From the NCBI GenBank assembly GCA_030490835.1, contig CM059971.1, positions 127,566,564 through 127,630,563 on the forward strand: a stretch of DNA of 64,000 nt, read 5' to 3'. The stretch comes from Annona cherimola (Eukaryota; Streptophyta; Magnoliopsida; Magnoliales; Annonaceae). Positions 21,744 through 33,589 of this stretch are shown here, piece after piece. The position numbers were made by a program, and so were the translations under genes. The notes beneath the pieces were generated by a model. The model worked only from the letters and a program-made list of their open reading frames with translations. It was not told the DNA's origin and did not search any database. Position 1 is the stretch's first letter. Each line of letters starts with the position of its first letter.

Positions 21744-24426
21744 AATTGTCTTAATCTTTTTTACACGACTATCTTCATATATAATTATTTTATTTTTTCA
21801 ATCATTTTTACACAACTATTAATAATTTTCACTCTCCATGACTAACTTATTTTTTAATTATTTATTCATGAAGAACAATATAGTTATTTTTTAATTATTT
21901 ATTCATGAAGAACAATTGTCTTAATCATTTATGTCTTAATCATTTCTACACGAATATCTTCATATACAATTATTTTATTTTTCAATCATTTTTACACAAC
22001 TATTAATATATTTAACTTATCTATTTTTAACTTTATTTTTTTTACTCCTCATTATTATTCATATCATATTACATCATTTTTCCATATTTCAAAAAATTCT
22101 ACACGAAAACTTTTTATAAAAATTTAATTACTTCCTTAACACACTCTTTAAATGAAATTATTTTTCCATAGAGAATACCATTCTATGAAAAGTTTACTTG
22201 ACATGTAATTTTCATAGTATTTACTTTTAATAGTGTTACTAAGATAATATCTCCCATCAGTATCTTCTACTCTTTTAACAGTGAATGATTAAAAACAATT
22301 GGCTGGCCAGAAGTATTGGCCAACCGGAATACCGGATGTCTTTTATTTTTTTAAGGGTAATGTTTATGATATTAAAAAAGGATTGTTGTTTGGAAACTTA
22401 TGCGTATAAATATTTAATATCATTTAAGCGTCTAAAATCACTTAGAAACAAATATTATGCGTGGCATCATTTAAGAGAACATCTGTTTTTTCAACAAATT
22501 TTTTAAAAATCAATGCCTTTATTTTCATCTGATTAAACGGCTAGCATCGCTGCATTGCCCTGCTAGCATTCAATGAAATACAGTCTGGCGATCTGGCCTT
22601 TTTTAATTAATGACAGCCTGAAAGTTGACTCCTGGGTCCCACTTGCAAATGGGAAAGGACGGCTTAAAAATGTTAAAAACCAATGGAAGAAGCAGTTGAT
22701 ATTTTCAATTTTTTATTTCGACGACCGGAGAAACACTGCCAACTGAATGGTCGGAGAACGCAGATCAGCTGTAATTGTGGTCCGAGTAGCCCCTCCGTCG
22801 ACTGAAATCTGGCCCGCCACTCGAATGGTCAAGCAGCACCAACCATCCCAAAGGCCGTTTTTGATCCTCCGCCCATGCAGCCACGTAGGCAGACATGCCC
22901 GTTGGCGTGACTACCTTGCTCACGCAAGAAGCGCCCCCTCTCCAAGGATACGTTAAACCCCGTTTCTTGTATTTCGTGAAGCATGAAGTAATTGTGTACC
23001 TCAGAACCAGGAATTGCTTTCGTCGCACGTCCAAGAAAAGGGACATTTGAGTCATGGGGGCACAAGCCCTGCAGCAGACTCTATTTTCCTTTCCCGGAGC
23101 ATTTACGATCTCGTATTCCATCTGGGATTCTTGTTTTCTTTTCTTTCCTTTGTTTTTTTTTTTTTCTCCCTCCATATTTTTGTTGTACTACGTCAATGAA
23201 AAATTTATTCCAGGGAGGTGAGGTTTTTTTTTTTGATAAAAAAAACAAGACAACGAAGAGTACAACTTGATAGCTACGGCCATGAACAGAAATTTTATTT
23301 TCTTGATTTTCTTGATGCTTTTGGATGTCAGGACCAGGGGACGGAAATATCGAAGAGAAGATATGTAAGGAGGGCGTGGAGCTTGGAAAGATCGAGCGCT
23401 CATCGTTTTAAACAGCAACTGAGTTTGTTTGGAGGTACACGACAATCTTCCCCACACACCAACCTTCTTGTTTTTTACGTTCCTTCTGAGCACGAAATAA
23501 AAAAGATTTGGCGTATTTACTGAATTGCCCTTCTTTTGTCCTCATAATTTCATAACTCATATTTAGGATGCAAGGTACCCATGTCACCTGAATTTTGTCA
23601 TACGCCTAGCCTTAGTTTGTTCTAAAATTGTGTCCGAAGTTGTGAATTGTATATCACCACAGTAAATTTTATTTAATAATGCAGCCACTGTGTTGACTTT
23701 GTATAATATTAATTTGACTCCTTGTGTGTTCATTTGCGCCATGGCCGCTCACTTTGCTACTAATGGGTAGTGTGGAATGAAGAAATGCAGCAATTTCTTA
23801 GAACTTTGCTACATATCTTGTCTTCAGCTGCATACAATGTGATATGCAACAGTTACCAATTTGTTGAAAATAGTGTTAATATGTCGGTCATTTTTATTAT
23901 AATATACAGTCAAATATAAATTTGGTAGAAAAATATAATTGTATTTAAGAACTTTTCTAATTATTGCAGACAACTTTATTTGTCCATGACTAAAACAGGG
24001 GCTTAAAACCTATTCGTCTATGTTGTTGAAAGGGCTTAAAAAAGCCCTTTTCGTCTGTTAATATGTTTTTTATTCTCCAATCATTTACACGAAACTTTTT
24101 TTTCCCACGTATCTATGTGCATTTTAAGAATCATCTATTTTTGTTATTTTGTTTTTATCCATTTTAGGCTCCGCTAATTTATTTATTTTTTTTAAAAAAA
24201 AAGAAATTTTCACCCATTTTTCTCACCCTAACTGAGGTGACCTCACATCTTAATTATCCAACAATTTTACTGTTTCAATTAGTTTCATATTTCTCTTCAC
24301 GTGTAATGATTACTTATATCATATAGCATTGCCATTCCACATTTATTTTTTCAATAAGATTTCCTCCTCATTTTATGTTCTACACGTTAAGAACAGTGTA
24401 ATGAAAATATATAACAAATTAATGTG

Positions 24427-24565
24427 GAAATCTGGGTAACCGATATGTATTTTTTCACTTGCTGAGAAATCTAGGTAACCGATATATGTTTTTTCACTTG
24501 CTGAGAAATCTAGGTAACCGATATATGTTTTTTCACTTGCTGAGAAATCTAGGTAACAGATATCG
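24427..24565. repeat. 39-bp tandem repeat, about 3.5 copies, upstream of the lipase gene
   Basis: Unit starts at 24450, 24489 and 24528 read TTTTTTCACTTGCTGAGAAA and continue TCTAGGTAACCGATATATG. Copies are nearly identical, implying a recent expansion. The period is a multiple of three, so both strands stay open across it; the resulting repeat peptides are artefacts. It lies about 480 bases upstream of the lipase start codon. Confidence 0.88.
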
Positions 24566-25039
24566 TCAAACAAACAGCCTAGTCCAAGCAACACGACAAA
24601 GCGCTGGCTTCCAAACCGCGGGTAGGTTGGGAATATTTCAGTCATATTCGGCCATTATTTGTTCTGAGATGGCCAATGTGCCCTGTAGAGTGTGGGTGGG
24701 ACAAGGCAATCCGGTCGCTCCGTGTTGATGGGTGAGAAAGCCGAGATATCGACCCAGTGGCATTTTAGTCATTACAGCCCGTCCAAACTCACAAGCCGGT
24801 GACGTCTCTGTTGTATTGCTGGGGACTTGGGCGATTTCATCTGCAAACGACTTCTTTTAAAGCACGATTGGGCAAAGGTTTTTTGGTTTCAAACGGTTCT
24901 ATCAGGACCGAGAGAGGAAGGAAAAACAAAGCGATTTCGCTCAACTAACCCCATTCCTTAACGTGTGGAATTTGATCAGGGTCTGTAAAAAACCGCTTAA
25001 CCAAACCCCGACCGGCTCCTGCTGTTGTGCACGGAAGAC

Positions 25040-28000
25040 ATGGCGTGCGCCTCAGCAGCGCTTTCCGGCGCCGCCTCCATTGCCACAAAGGATCTCCTTC
25101 TCTTTGATCCGCACAATTCCCTGCGCCGATCACAATCCGCCAAAGACCTCCGTGACCGAGCTGGCATGCGCCGGTCGCAATCCGACTCTCAGCTCCGCTG
25201 CTCTTTGAACACCCTCCGCGCCTTCTCGTCCGAGCCGAAGCTCAAGAACAGCCGCTCGTCGGGTGGTCTATTCCCATTCCAGATACCTGGGTCTATTCTC
25301 CCGAACCCGGTTCGGTCCTTGCTGTTGGATACGGATTACATCAAGGAGCCGGTGGTGGATGATGCCGAGGAGGAGGAGGGCGAAGGGGGTGAGACGGAGA
25401 AGAGGGCGAACTGGGTGGAACGGCTGATGGAGGTGCGGACGCGGTGGAGGAATAGGCAGAGAGAGAAAGGCGGGAACGATGATGACGATCACGACAACAG
25501 AGAAGGCAAAGAAGACGAGGATTACTGCAGCGCTGTGTACGATTCGAACAGTGATGAAGAGGAGGAGGAGACGATGTTGGACCGGGAGTCGTTCTCCCGG
25601 TTGTTGGTCCGGGTGCCGTTGTCGGAGACTAAGCTCTTCGCAAAGCTCTCTTTTCTCTGCAACGTTGCTTACGTAATTCCCGAGCTTAAGGTACGAAAAA
25701 TAGTCGTTATCTCCGCATATGTTCTCATCGCAGTGAAATCACGTAATTCTCATAGAATTTTTAACTGTGTAGGTAAGTAAAAATATTAAATATTTGAAAA
25801 GTATTTTTAAAATCGTGTAGTTTAATGTTATCTTTACCTTGCCCAATATTCCAACTGAGATGATTTTTTTTACCTGCAGAATTAACATATCACAAATAAA
25901 TAAGTAGGTTGGCTTTTATCTGATGCTCGAGTTCAACTGAAAAAATTGCACAGGATATCGCAGGCCACGAGGTCGACTGTTTTTTTTCTGTAGTACTAAT
26001 TACATTGCTCCTGTGTGGTTTTTGCTGCAAGTCGGAGGACCTGAGGAATTACTACGACCTGCATTTCGTGACATCTTCTCTGGAGAAGAAGGCGGAGGCC
26101 GCAGCTATAAGAGCCAAGCTCGACCATGATTCCCCTAACGTGGCCGATGGAACCGCATGTAGAGGCGACCTCGAAAAGAAACGCCTCATCCAACCGTCCA
26201 TCGCGTACGAGATCGCAGCGTCCGCTGCTTCCTACGTTCACTCGCGTGCCAAGGGCCTGCTCTCACGGGGCGGGTCCGATTCCTCGGTCGAGACACAAGA
26301 TGAGACGGAGGTGATTGCTGCTGGGGGTGGGGAGTCTCCCACCAGGGTATACAAGTCCAAGGTGGCAGCCTTTCGTGCTGCAACGACCATCACGGCTGTC
26401 GTTGCCGCGGAGGAGGACGCAAAGATGGAAGCAGCAAGGGACCTTCAATCGCTGCATTCCTCTCCCTGTGAGTGGTTCGTTTGCGATGATCCCAGTACCT
26501 ACACCCGCTGCTTCGCTATTCAGGTAATTCAATTAATTAAGCTTCCAACCCGATCTACTGGGGTTGTATTAATTATTCAAGTAGGACCAGCAATATCTAA
26601 ACTAATTTCTAAACTTTTAGCCAAAATTCCACGCACAAATTTTTATCCATAGTTTTACTTATACTCACATATCGGTATACTCACATAATTTGACTAAAAT
26701 TTACCTATACCGGTAGAGAACCGTTAAAGGGTTTATTAATTTTCTATGAAATAATAAATGCGTCCATATCTAATTATGATTTTTATTGAATCCAAATGAA
26801 TTTTTAGGACTTTCACAATTATAAAATTTAACTCAGGCCCTTTTTAAATGCAAATAACATTTTGGATATTTTATAAGATTTTAATGATATTTTTAATGTC
26901 GTGTAGGCCAAGAGTTTAAAATATAAATAACCAAACTTAATAAGGTTTAAAAGGTTAATTAGCAAACTTGAGTTTAAAATATAAATAACCAAACTTAATA
27001 AGATTTAAAAGGTTAATTAGCAAACTTCAGAATTTATGCAAATATGTAAAGTTGGGTGGTAAAAAGCAAATTCTTCTATAAAGGGCATTTTAGACATTTA
27101 CAAGATTTTAACGCAGTTAACATTGAGGGTTTAAAATACAAATAACTAAATTTTGTAGGGTTTAAAATACTAGTATGCAAACTTCATGATTTAAAATACA
27201 AATACGCAAAGTTAACAGGTTTAAAACACAAATTCCTTGAAATATTTATTATTTTATAAAAGTCTAGCAGCCACTTCGACGGATATTGAACAGCTTAAGT
27301 ATAAGTAAACTTTAACTAAAATACATTGGTATAGTCGAAAATTCGGTATAAGTAGTAAGTCTAAGTAAAACTTTAACTAAAATACATTGGTATAGTCGAA
27401 AATTCGGTATAAGTAGAAAGATCGTAGATATATGTAAAATTTGTCCAAAAACTTTTAATGGATTGTTGTGGGCAAGCTGGGAAGGTGGAGCTTAGTCATT
27501 ACAGCTAAAAAATTGAATCTGAATGCAAATTGCAGGGATCCGACTCGCTGGCATCGTGGCAAGCAAACCTCTTCTTTGACCCCACCAAATTTGAGGTATA
27601 TTAATTTATCGTTATGTGTGGCTTTAGAGAAATTACTGCTTCTCCTTTCCCATTAATTTTATAATTGAGCCACCAAAGGACCAAGGACAATTGTACTTGT
27701 TCCTTTTAACACCTTTTTAAGTGATAGGGTCTTATTTCTTCCTTCTTCAATAGGTCATTAAATCGAGTGTTTTAAACCTGTTGATGTGTGCAGGATACAG
27801 ACGTGCATGTTCACAGGGGGATTTACGAAGCTGCCAAGGGCATATACGAGCAATTCATGCCGGAAGTTCTGAATCATTTGAAGCGTTATGGGGAGAGGGC
27901 AAAGCTCCAATTCACAGGCCATTCTCTTGGTGGCAGTCTTTCCCTGTTGGTCAACTTGATGCTAGTAGCAAGGGGCGTTGTCAAGCCCTCCGCACTTCGG

Positions 28001-28768
28001 CCCGTAGTTACTTTTGGTTCTCCCTTTGTGTTCTGCGGTGGCAAACGTGTCCTTGATTATCTGGGATTGGATGAGAGCCATGTCTACGCAGTGATGATGC
28101 ACAGGGACATTGTCCCCAGGGCATTCTCCTGCAACTATCCTAACCATGTGGCGCAAGTTCTCAAACGCATCAGTGGTGCCTTCCGTTCTCATCCGTGCCT
28201 CAACAGTAACGTAAGTAACGCATTTTATCCTAATAACTTCTGATAAGGTACTCATTTAAATTTCATCTAAACTGAAAAATTTGATCTTCATTAACTACTG
28301 TTCTTATTCATTGAGACGGGCTTTGTCCAGAAATTGTTGTATTCGCCAATGGGCCAGCTGTTCATTCTCCAACCCAACGAGAAGTCATCTCCTCCTCATC
28401 CTTTACTCCCTCATGGGAGCGGTCTGTACGCTCTGGACAGTAGCAAGGGGGCCGGTTCTCAAGGTAGCATGGCAGGCGCTTTGAGGGTCTTCCTCAATTC
28501 TCCGCACCCACTAGAGACCCTGAGTGATCCCACAGCCTATGGTTCTGAGGGTTCCATTCTCAGGGACCATGACTCCAGCAATTACCTGAAGGCTGTCAAC
28601 GGTGTGCTGAGGCAGCATACCAAGCTGGTCGTGAGGAAGTCCAGGAAACAGCGATTGCACCACTGGTGGCCACTGCTGACAATGTCACCGCCTGGATGGA
28701 GTCATCAGAAAAATGTAGATACTTCCAGCTTGGTGGCCAAAGAGGTAGAGGTAGCCACTGGAGTCTGA
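25040..28768 (+). CDS. Plastid-type class 3 lipase, PLIP2/PLIP3-like (5 exons)
   Basis: Exons 25040-25690, 26032-26523, 27536-27595, 27794-28210 and 28331-28768 join in phase 0 to 685 residues. Class 3 lipases of the PLIP group release acyl chains from chloroplast membrane lipids; in Arabidopsis PLIP2/3 link ABA to jasmonate production. Residues 1-217 hold a Ser/Arg-rich, acid-poor N-terminus (a likely transit peptide) and an acidic linker. The lipase core includes [20 protein letters not shown], then [12 protein letters not shown] (starting 382) and [15 protein letters not shown]. The nucleophile elbow GHSLGG is at 443-448 (Ser445). Asp506 in HRDIVPRAF and His620 in [12 protein letters not shown] complete a Ser-Asp-His triad. 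The start ATG opens [10 protein letters not shown] in the only long frame. Intron 2 (26524-27535) carries MITE-derived repeats. Family is certain; the choice between PLIP2 and PLIP3 is not possible here. Confidence 0.94.
26580..26870. mobile_element. MITE-like repeat in lipase intron 2
   Basis: This block shares its order of motifs (ATACTCAC, CCGTTAAAG, GTCCATA-TCTAATTAT, TTATAATTATAAAA-like) with 42135-42580 in the polygalacturonase intron. Its own ends are diverged, so the boundaries are approximate. Confidence 0.45.
26890..27425. repeat. Direct repeats in lipase intron 2
   Basis: Two tandem pairs are visible. A block with AACCAAACTTAATAAG and AAAAGGTTAATTAGCAAACT occurs at about 26927-26968 and again at 26984-27026. 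A block with TAAAATACATTGGTATAGTC and GAAAATTCGGTATAAGTAG occurs at about 27300-27355 and 27363-27416. Similar TTTAAAATACAAAT strings recur in intron 4 of the polygalacturonase gene. Confidence 0.7.
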
Positions 28769-31700
28769 AGTGTTTAAGCGTATAAGCGTTGGTTAATTAG
28801 CTGCCTGTCTATACAACAGAATTTCGGAGCTTTTAGGAACATGGATTCATTCATGGGGTTTGGTTCTCGCCTGTGAAAGAACGTCCTGCCACCCCACTCG
28901 TGCGTTGGATGGCTGGCGGTCGAGATGTTTCAAGCCAAACGGACGAATAAACTTCATCTAGTTGGCCAGGTATGGAAAATTGATCGCCTGCGATGGCCAT
29001 TGATCCCCACTCATAGCTGCACAGGTATGGCCTATAAATGTGTAACTGGACTGGGCAGCCGGCAATGGAAAGATCGTTTCAATGGAGGCCCTGATCCTGA
29101 TGTTCTTGGGCCTCAACTCTGCCAAGCACCTGGCAGTATAGAGATTTAGAGGGATGAGCTGGCTCAGCAAAAATGGGTTTCTTCTTCTTCTTCTTTCTTT
29201 TTTTTTTTTCCCCTGAGAAGTGCAGAAACGGGTTTCTTTATTGTTCAGTGTAAATGATACTTTACCTATATCATCACCATGTGTACGCGTAGCAAATCAA
29301 GCTCCTGTAGATAAAGTTTCGTTGAGTTGCTGTAACTAATGACTCTGATATTCTGATCATCTATTGGTAGCCCTGGTGCCTCCCCAAGCACGTGCGAAGG
29401 ATGGACTCTAAGCCCAGGCCGAGCCCGTCCGTGGGTGCAAATGCTTGCGTGCTCGAACGTTTGTTGTTAAAACTACAAATTACGCAATACCTCGAAATAA
29501 AAATTGACAAATCATGAAGCTATCACCTTTTTCTGACCCTTGTTAGCAAGAAAAATGAACATAAAATAATATAGATATTTTTTCACTTATGATGATGCTT
29601 TTATATACGTGGAAAATTTTCATTTCCTTGTGGTAACGCTTTTCTAGGTAATTTTTTTAAAAAATTCCTTATAATAATGTTTGTCAATCAAGTCGAAATT
29701 TCTTAGCCTGAATGCAAAGATAGTAAATTATTAACAACTAAATTTCTTCTTAATGATTGCTATGTGAAATATGCTTATTAATAACCAAATTTTCATGTTT
29801 TGTAAGGAAATTTTCTTGGCCAGAAATCAAAATATTTGTATTGTAATGTATGGAAAATAAAATAGTACATAAAGAGAGGGATTGACAGAGTCCCACTTCC
29901 ATTTAACAAGTGATTTCATGAACTTATCAAATTTTGACTTAACATCTTAATGATTAATAGAAAGTTTACATCTTCAATTATATTCAGCGAGCACAACTTG
30001 TTTAGCTAGCCAAATCAAGGTGCATGTGAGCTACATTTGCTTAAAAATATAATTCATGTATAAATTATAAAAAATGTTTCAATTTTTTCATATATGTATT
30101 GAAATGTAATGTTACAATATGATGATATTTTATTAAATTATTTTTTCATATAATAATGACATTTAGATGATTTAAATGTTAAAATTACAATTAAAAAATT
30201 GATAATAGCATTAAACTATATTATTATATTAATTTACACACAAGTGATGAAGTTGAATGAAAATGTAAGTGATACTAAATATAACGAACGGATTAATTTC
30301 CCGTAATCATTAAGATAAGAAAACTTGACGAGGTTTTATAAAAAAAAAATGAACTTATACACTTATAGTCCATTTTAAGGTGGGCATCCATTATTTTCTT
30401 ATTGTTCTTAACAATATTTCAATCATTATTTGTATAGAAGTGCCAGACAAGGATAGGCTCCCCAACTTTGTTTAATTCGAATGAAATTTTACCATTACCC
30501 AATTCATGTTATCAATATATATTTCTTCCCTCGTTATTTCATCTATATGAGATTATCAATCATTTACACATAACATAGGTGGCCAAAAAAAATATGGTAA
30601 TTTTTTCGTAAATATGCGTGCCCATTAAGTCTTCATTTCAGTGAAATTTGATAAATTTTAAAATAAAAGTTTTGTATGTAACTAACTTTGCACCGCCAAA
30701 TTTGAACTTTACATCTATTATCAAATGCAACTAGGCATTGTACTTTCGCAGCAAAAGAGTTACTATTCCTTTTCCCCAAAAAAAAAAAAGAGTTATCATT
30801 AGCCGTAGTCAAATTTAAATAGGTGCATAAAAAGTAAAACTGATTGCATATAAGCAAGAGCCATTACTCGTAAGCTGTTATGTATATGCGAACAAATAAT
30901 TAACTACTTTTAATAAAATTAGTAGTGCGATAGACTATTTAAGTAATAAATTATTTGGTGGAAATTTTGTTGTAAAAATTTATGCTAGAAGACTGACCAA
31001 TAAGGGTTTTTTCCCATGTGTCCAACCACATTATAGCCATAACAAAACATTACTTTTCGAATTTTTAGTTCTTATAAATGTACAGACCCACGGTATAAAA
31101 TATCACAGAAATTAAAAATAACAAATTTTTACTAGGTTGAAAGATATAATTCAAGCCTATTATGCATGAGAGCAACAATGCATATAGCTTAAAAATGTAT
31201 TTTTAAAGATTTTTTTATTAATTTTCTATAAACTGTTATTCTAGATCTCTTTAATAAACATATCAAGTTTTAGTATTTCTGAACATGCGTGTATATTTTT
31301 TAGTTTCAAATATATGGGTTTTTTAGTCGTATGAAAATTATGGAAATATTCTTATATTTGAAATCGAAATAATATATACATATTTTAAAAATAGTAAAAC
31401 TTAGTATATAGAATAAATAAACACAGAATACTAGTTTATAAAAAGTTTAAAAATATTTTTAGCTGGATTGGGAGCTTTATATGATCATGACACATTTCTA
31501 ACTGGACACATATATACTATAGAGAAGACATTTCTGACCGGACGCGTTGCGGGCACAATGAGGCCGGCTAATAATGGCTCATTTGACGTTTACAAAGTCT
31601 GTCACGTGACATATTTTGGGTGATCTGCTTAATGGGGGAAATGGTGGTGTCCATGTTCAGCGTCCTACACTACACATGCGTACTTTGGAAGGGTTGCAGA

Positions 31701-32570
31701 TGGTCTTTTTGCTCTGACAGTAGTCGCTTTTTGTCCTAAAAGCAGCATGCATCAATATTATTATTATTATTTTCTTTTGCATTTTCAGAGGGATCCTCTC
31801 TGAACTCTGGACGGGGTGGGATGCCTGTGCAACCTGTACATCATCCTTATGCGCCCCAATTCATATTTAATAATTTTATCATATTTCTCAGGAAAAAAAA
31901 AGGTGCATAAAAACTGGGAGAAGCAATATCCAACAATCAACCGCAGCTGATAACCCTCGATTTGGATGACAATTGACAAGAATATCATTGGGTCCTTGAT
32001 TTAGTTGAGTGAATAGGGGAGTCGTTTGTCCGGATTGTTGGCTCCGTACGTTTCTTCCATGAAAACATCCACAGCAACCTTGTTGATTTTTTTAGATTAG
32101 ACTACAAAAAAACTGGCTGGATATGAGGTGTTTGCTGTTTGCGCTGTGGCAAGGCTTATCAATGGATACAAAATTACAAATGCCAACTCATGTGGTTGTT
32201 TGTTTATTTGGCATTTTTTCTTCACCTGCTAAAAACGACATTTTAAACTGTACGCTTTAGTTCAAAATTATAAAATTTTGGACTACCTTTATATTTGAAG
32301 GGGTCCATATTTGACTCCTAAATCATTTAAGGGTCATTTAATTATATCTTTAACAAAATGATGATTGTGGACAATTTAACAAGAGACATGCCGGCATGCG
32401 TTCCCTACTGTAATTACAAATAAAAATTAGCAAGCTAGTCCTTTTGGAAAGCCATGTGCAGAGGCAGTCAGTCCGGGTGTGGCCTGCATGTGAATTTGCA
32501 TCTCGTGAGGTGAGGCTGACGGCGGTTGCGTTTCCCCACTCTGATCTTGGCAATTAGGAGGCCATTTTTG
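28769..32570. other. Lipase 3' flank and AT-rich gene-free region
   Basis: The first few hundred bases are probably 3' UTR. A poly-T tract lies at about 29194-29213. From 29.5 kb the DNA is AT-rich with no supported gene. A short GC-richer patch at 31480-31720 and another at 32350-32550 have no convincing open frame. Confidence 0.55.
28946..28951 (+). terminator. Candidate polyadenylation signal of the lipase gene
   Basis: AATAAA lies 178 bases after the lipase stop codon, a normal distance for a plant 3' UTR. Plant signals are loose, so this is only a candidate. Confidence 0.35.
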
Positions 32571-32578
32571 CTAGCTGC

Positions 32579-33216
32579 ATGCAATATTCAAACTAACTGA
32601 AATGGGCCTTACATGATCATCAAATTATAATCTACTTCACCCATTGTATTTAGAATAATGTATTATATTACCATACTAATTTCATCCCAATCAGATATGT
32701 ATATGGGCCCAATTTGAAAATGGTACAAATTCTACGTAATAAAATAATTTGATGTAAATAACAACTTTAAAGTGGTTTTTTCAACATGTAAACCATTCGC
32801 TATAAAATTTATATATAGATAAATGATTGTATAAAGTTTCATTACATTCTAATATGTGTGGGGTTACTTTTGATCAAACGTACTGTTGTGTGCTGCACCG
32901 GAACACCAGTACATTTGATCAAAAGTGGGCTCCACACATATTAGAATGCAATGAAACTTTATGCAATCATTTATCAATATATAAATTTTATAGTAAATGG
33001 TTTACATGTTGAAAAAATCACTTTAAAGTTGTTATTTACATCAAACTATTTTATTACGTTGAATTTGTATCATTTTCAAATGGAACCCATATACATATCT
33101 GATTGGGATGAAAATTAGTATGATAATAGAATACATTATTCTAAATACAATTGGTGGAGTAGATTATGATTTGATGATCATGTGGGATCCATTTCTGCTA
33201 CACCTGAATATTTCTG
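32579..33216. mobile_element. Long foldback (inverted-repeat) element with roughly 305-bp arms
   Basis: The left arm (about 32579-32885) and right arm (about 32907-33216) are near-complementary over their whole length around a 21-base loop. For example, CATCCCAATCAGATATGTAT on the left is answered by ATACATATCTGATTGGGATG on the right. Inner ends are TTGATCAAACGTACTG and CAGTACATTTGATCAA. Outer ends carry an ATATTCA motif. There is no coding content beyond chance frames. It is best read as a MITE of foldback type; transcribed, it would form a long hairpin. Confidence 0.8.
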
Positions 33217-33267
33217 TATATATATATATGAAGTTGTTCCAGTTATTGCAGCATAACTGCACTGGAA

Positions 33268-33586
33268 CAGCGGTACATTTGATCAAAAGTGGGCCCCACA
33301 CATATTACAATGCAATGAAATTTTATACAATTATTTATCCATATATAAATTTTATAGCAAATGGTTTACGTGTTGAAAAAACTACTTTAAAGTTGTTATT
33401 TACGTCAAACTATTTTATTACGTTGAATTTGTACAATTTTCAGATGAAACCCATATACATATCTGATTGGGATGAAAATTGGTATGAAAATTGAATATAT
33501 TATTCTAAATACAATAGATGAAGTAGATTATGATTTAATTATCATGTGGGGCCCATTTCAGCGGTGCCGCACCTGAATATTTCTGA
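33268..33586. mobile_element. Extra direct copy of the foldback arm
   Basis: This copies the right arm of the preceding foldback element in the same orientation, separated by about 50 bases with a TA run. It keeps GGTACATTTGATCAAAAGTG at its start and CACCTGAATATTTCTG at its end. Together the three arms suggest insertion of two related elements or partial duplication. Confidence 0.75.
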
Positions 33587-33589
33587 TAT

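Larger units (their letters stand above)
21190..24930. other. AT-rich gene-free region upstream of the lipase gene
   Basis: Mostly AT-rich DNA with MITE-like sequence at about 21590-22130 (reverse copies of the Tourist-like core). A GC-richer patch at 22620-23500 has several overlapping open frames but none with recognisable protein features. Two tandem repeats (21630-21743 and 24427-24565) are listed separately. The last 300 bases are probably the lipase promoter. Confidence 0.55.

Noticed and set aside
22747..23523. Several overlapping frames on both strands in a GC-richer patch
   Set aside because: No domain, no conserved motif and no splice-consistent partner; frames arise from composition and homopolymer runs.
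24373..24728. Repeat peptides (FSASEKTYIGYLD type) on both strands
   Set aside because: They are caused by the 39-bp tandem array, whose period is divisible by three.
33108..33494. 128-residue frame
   Set aside because: It lies across the foldback-arm repeats and is a by-product of their sequence.
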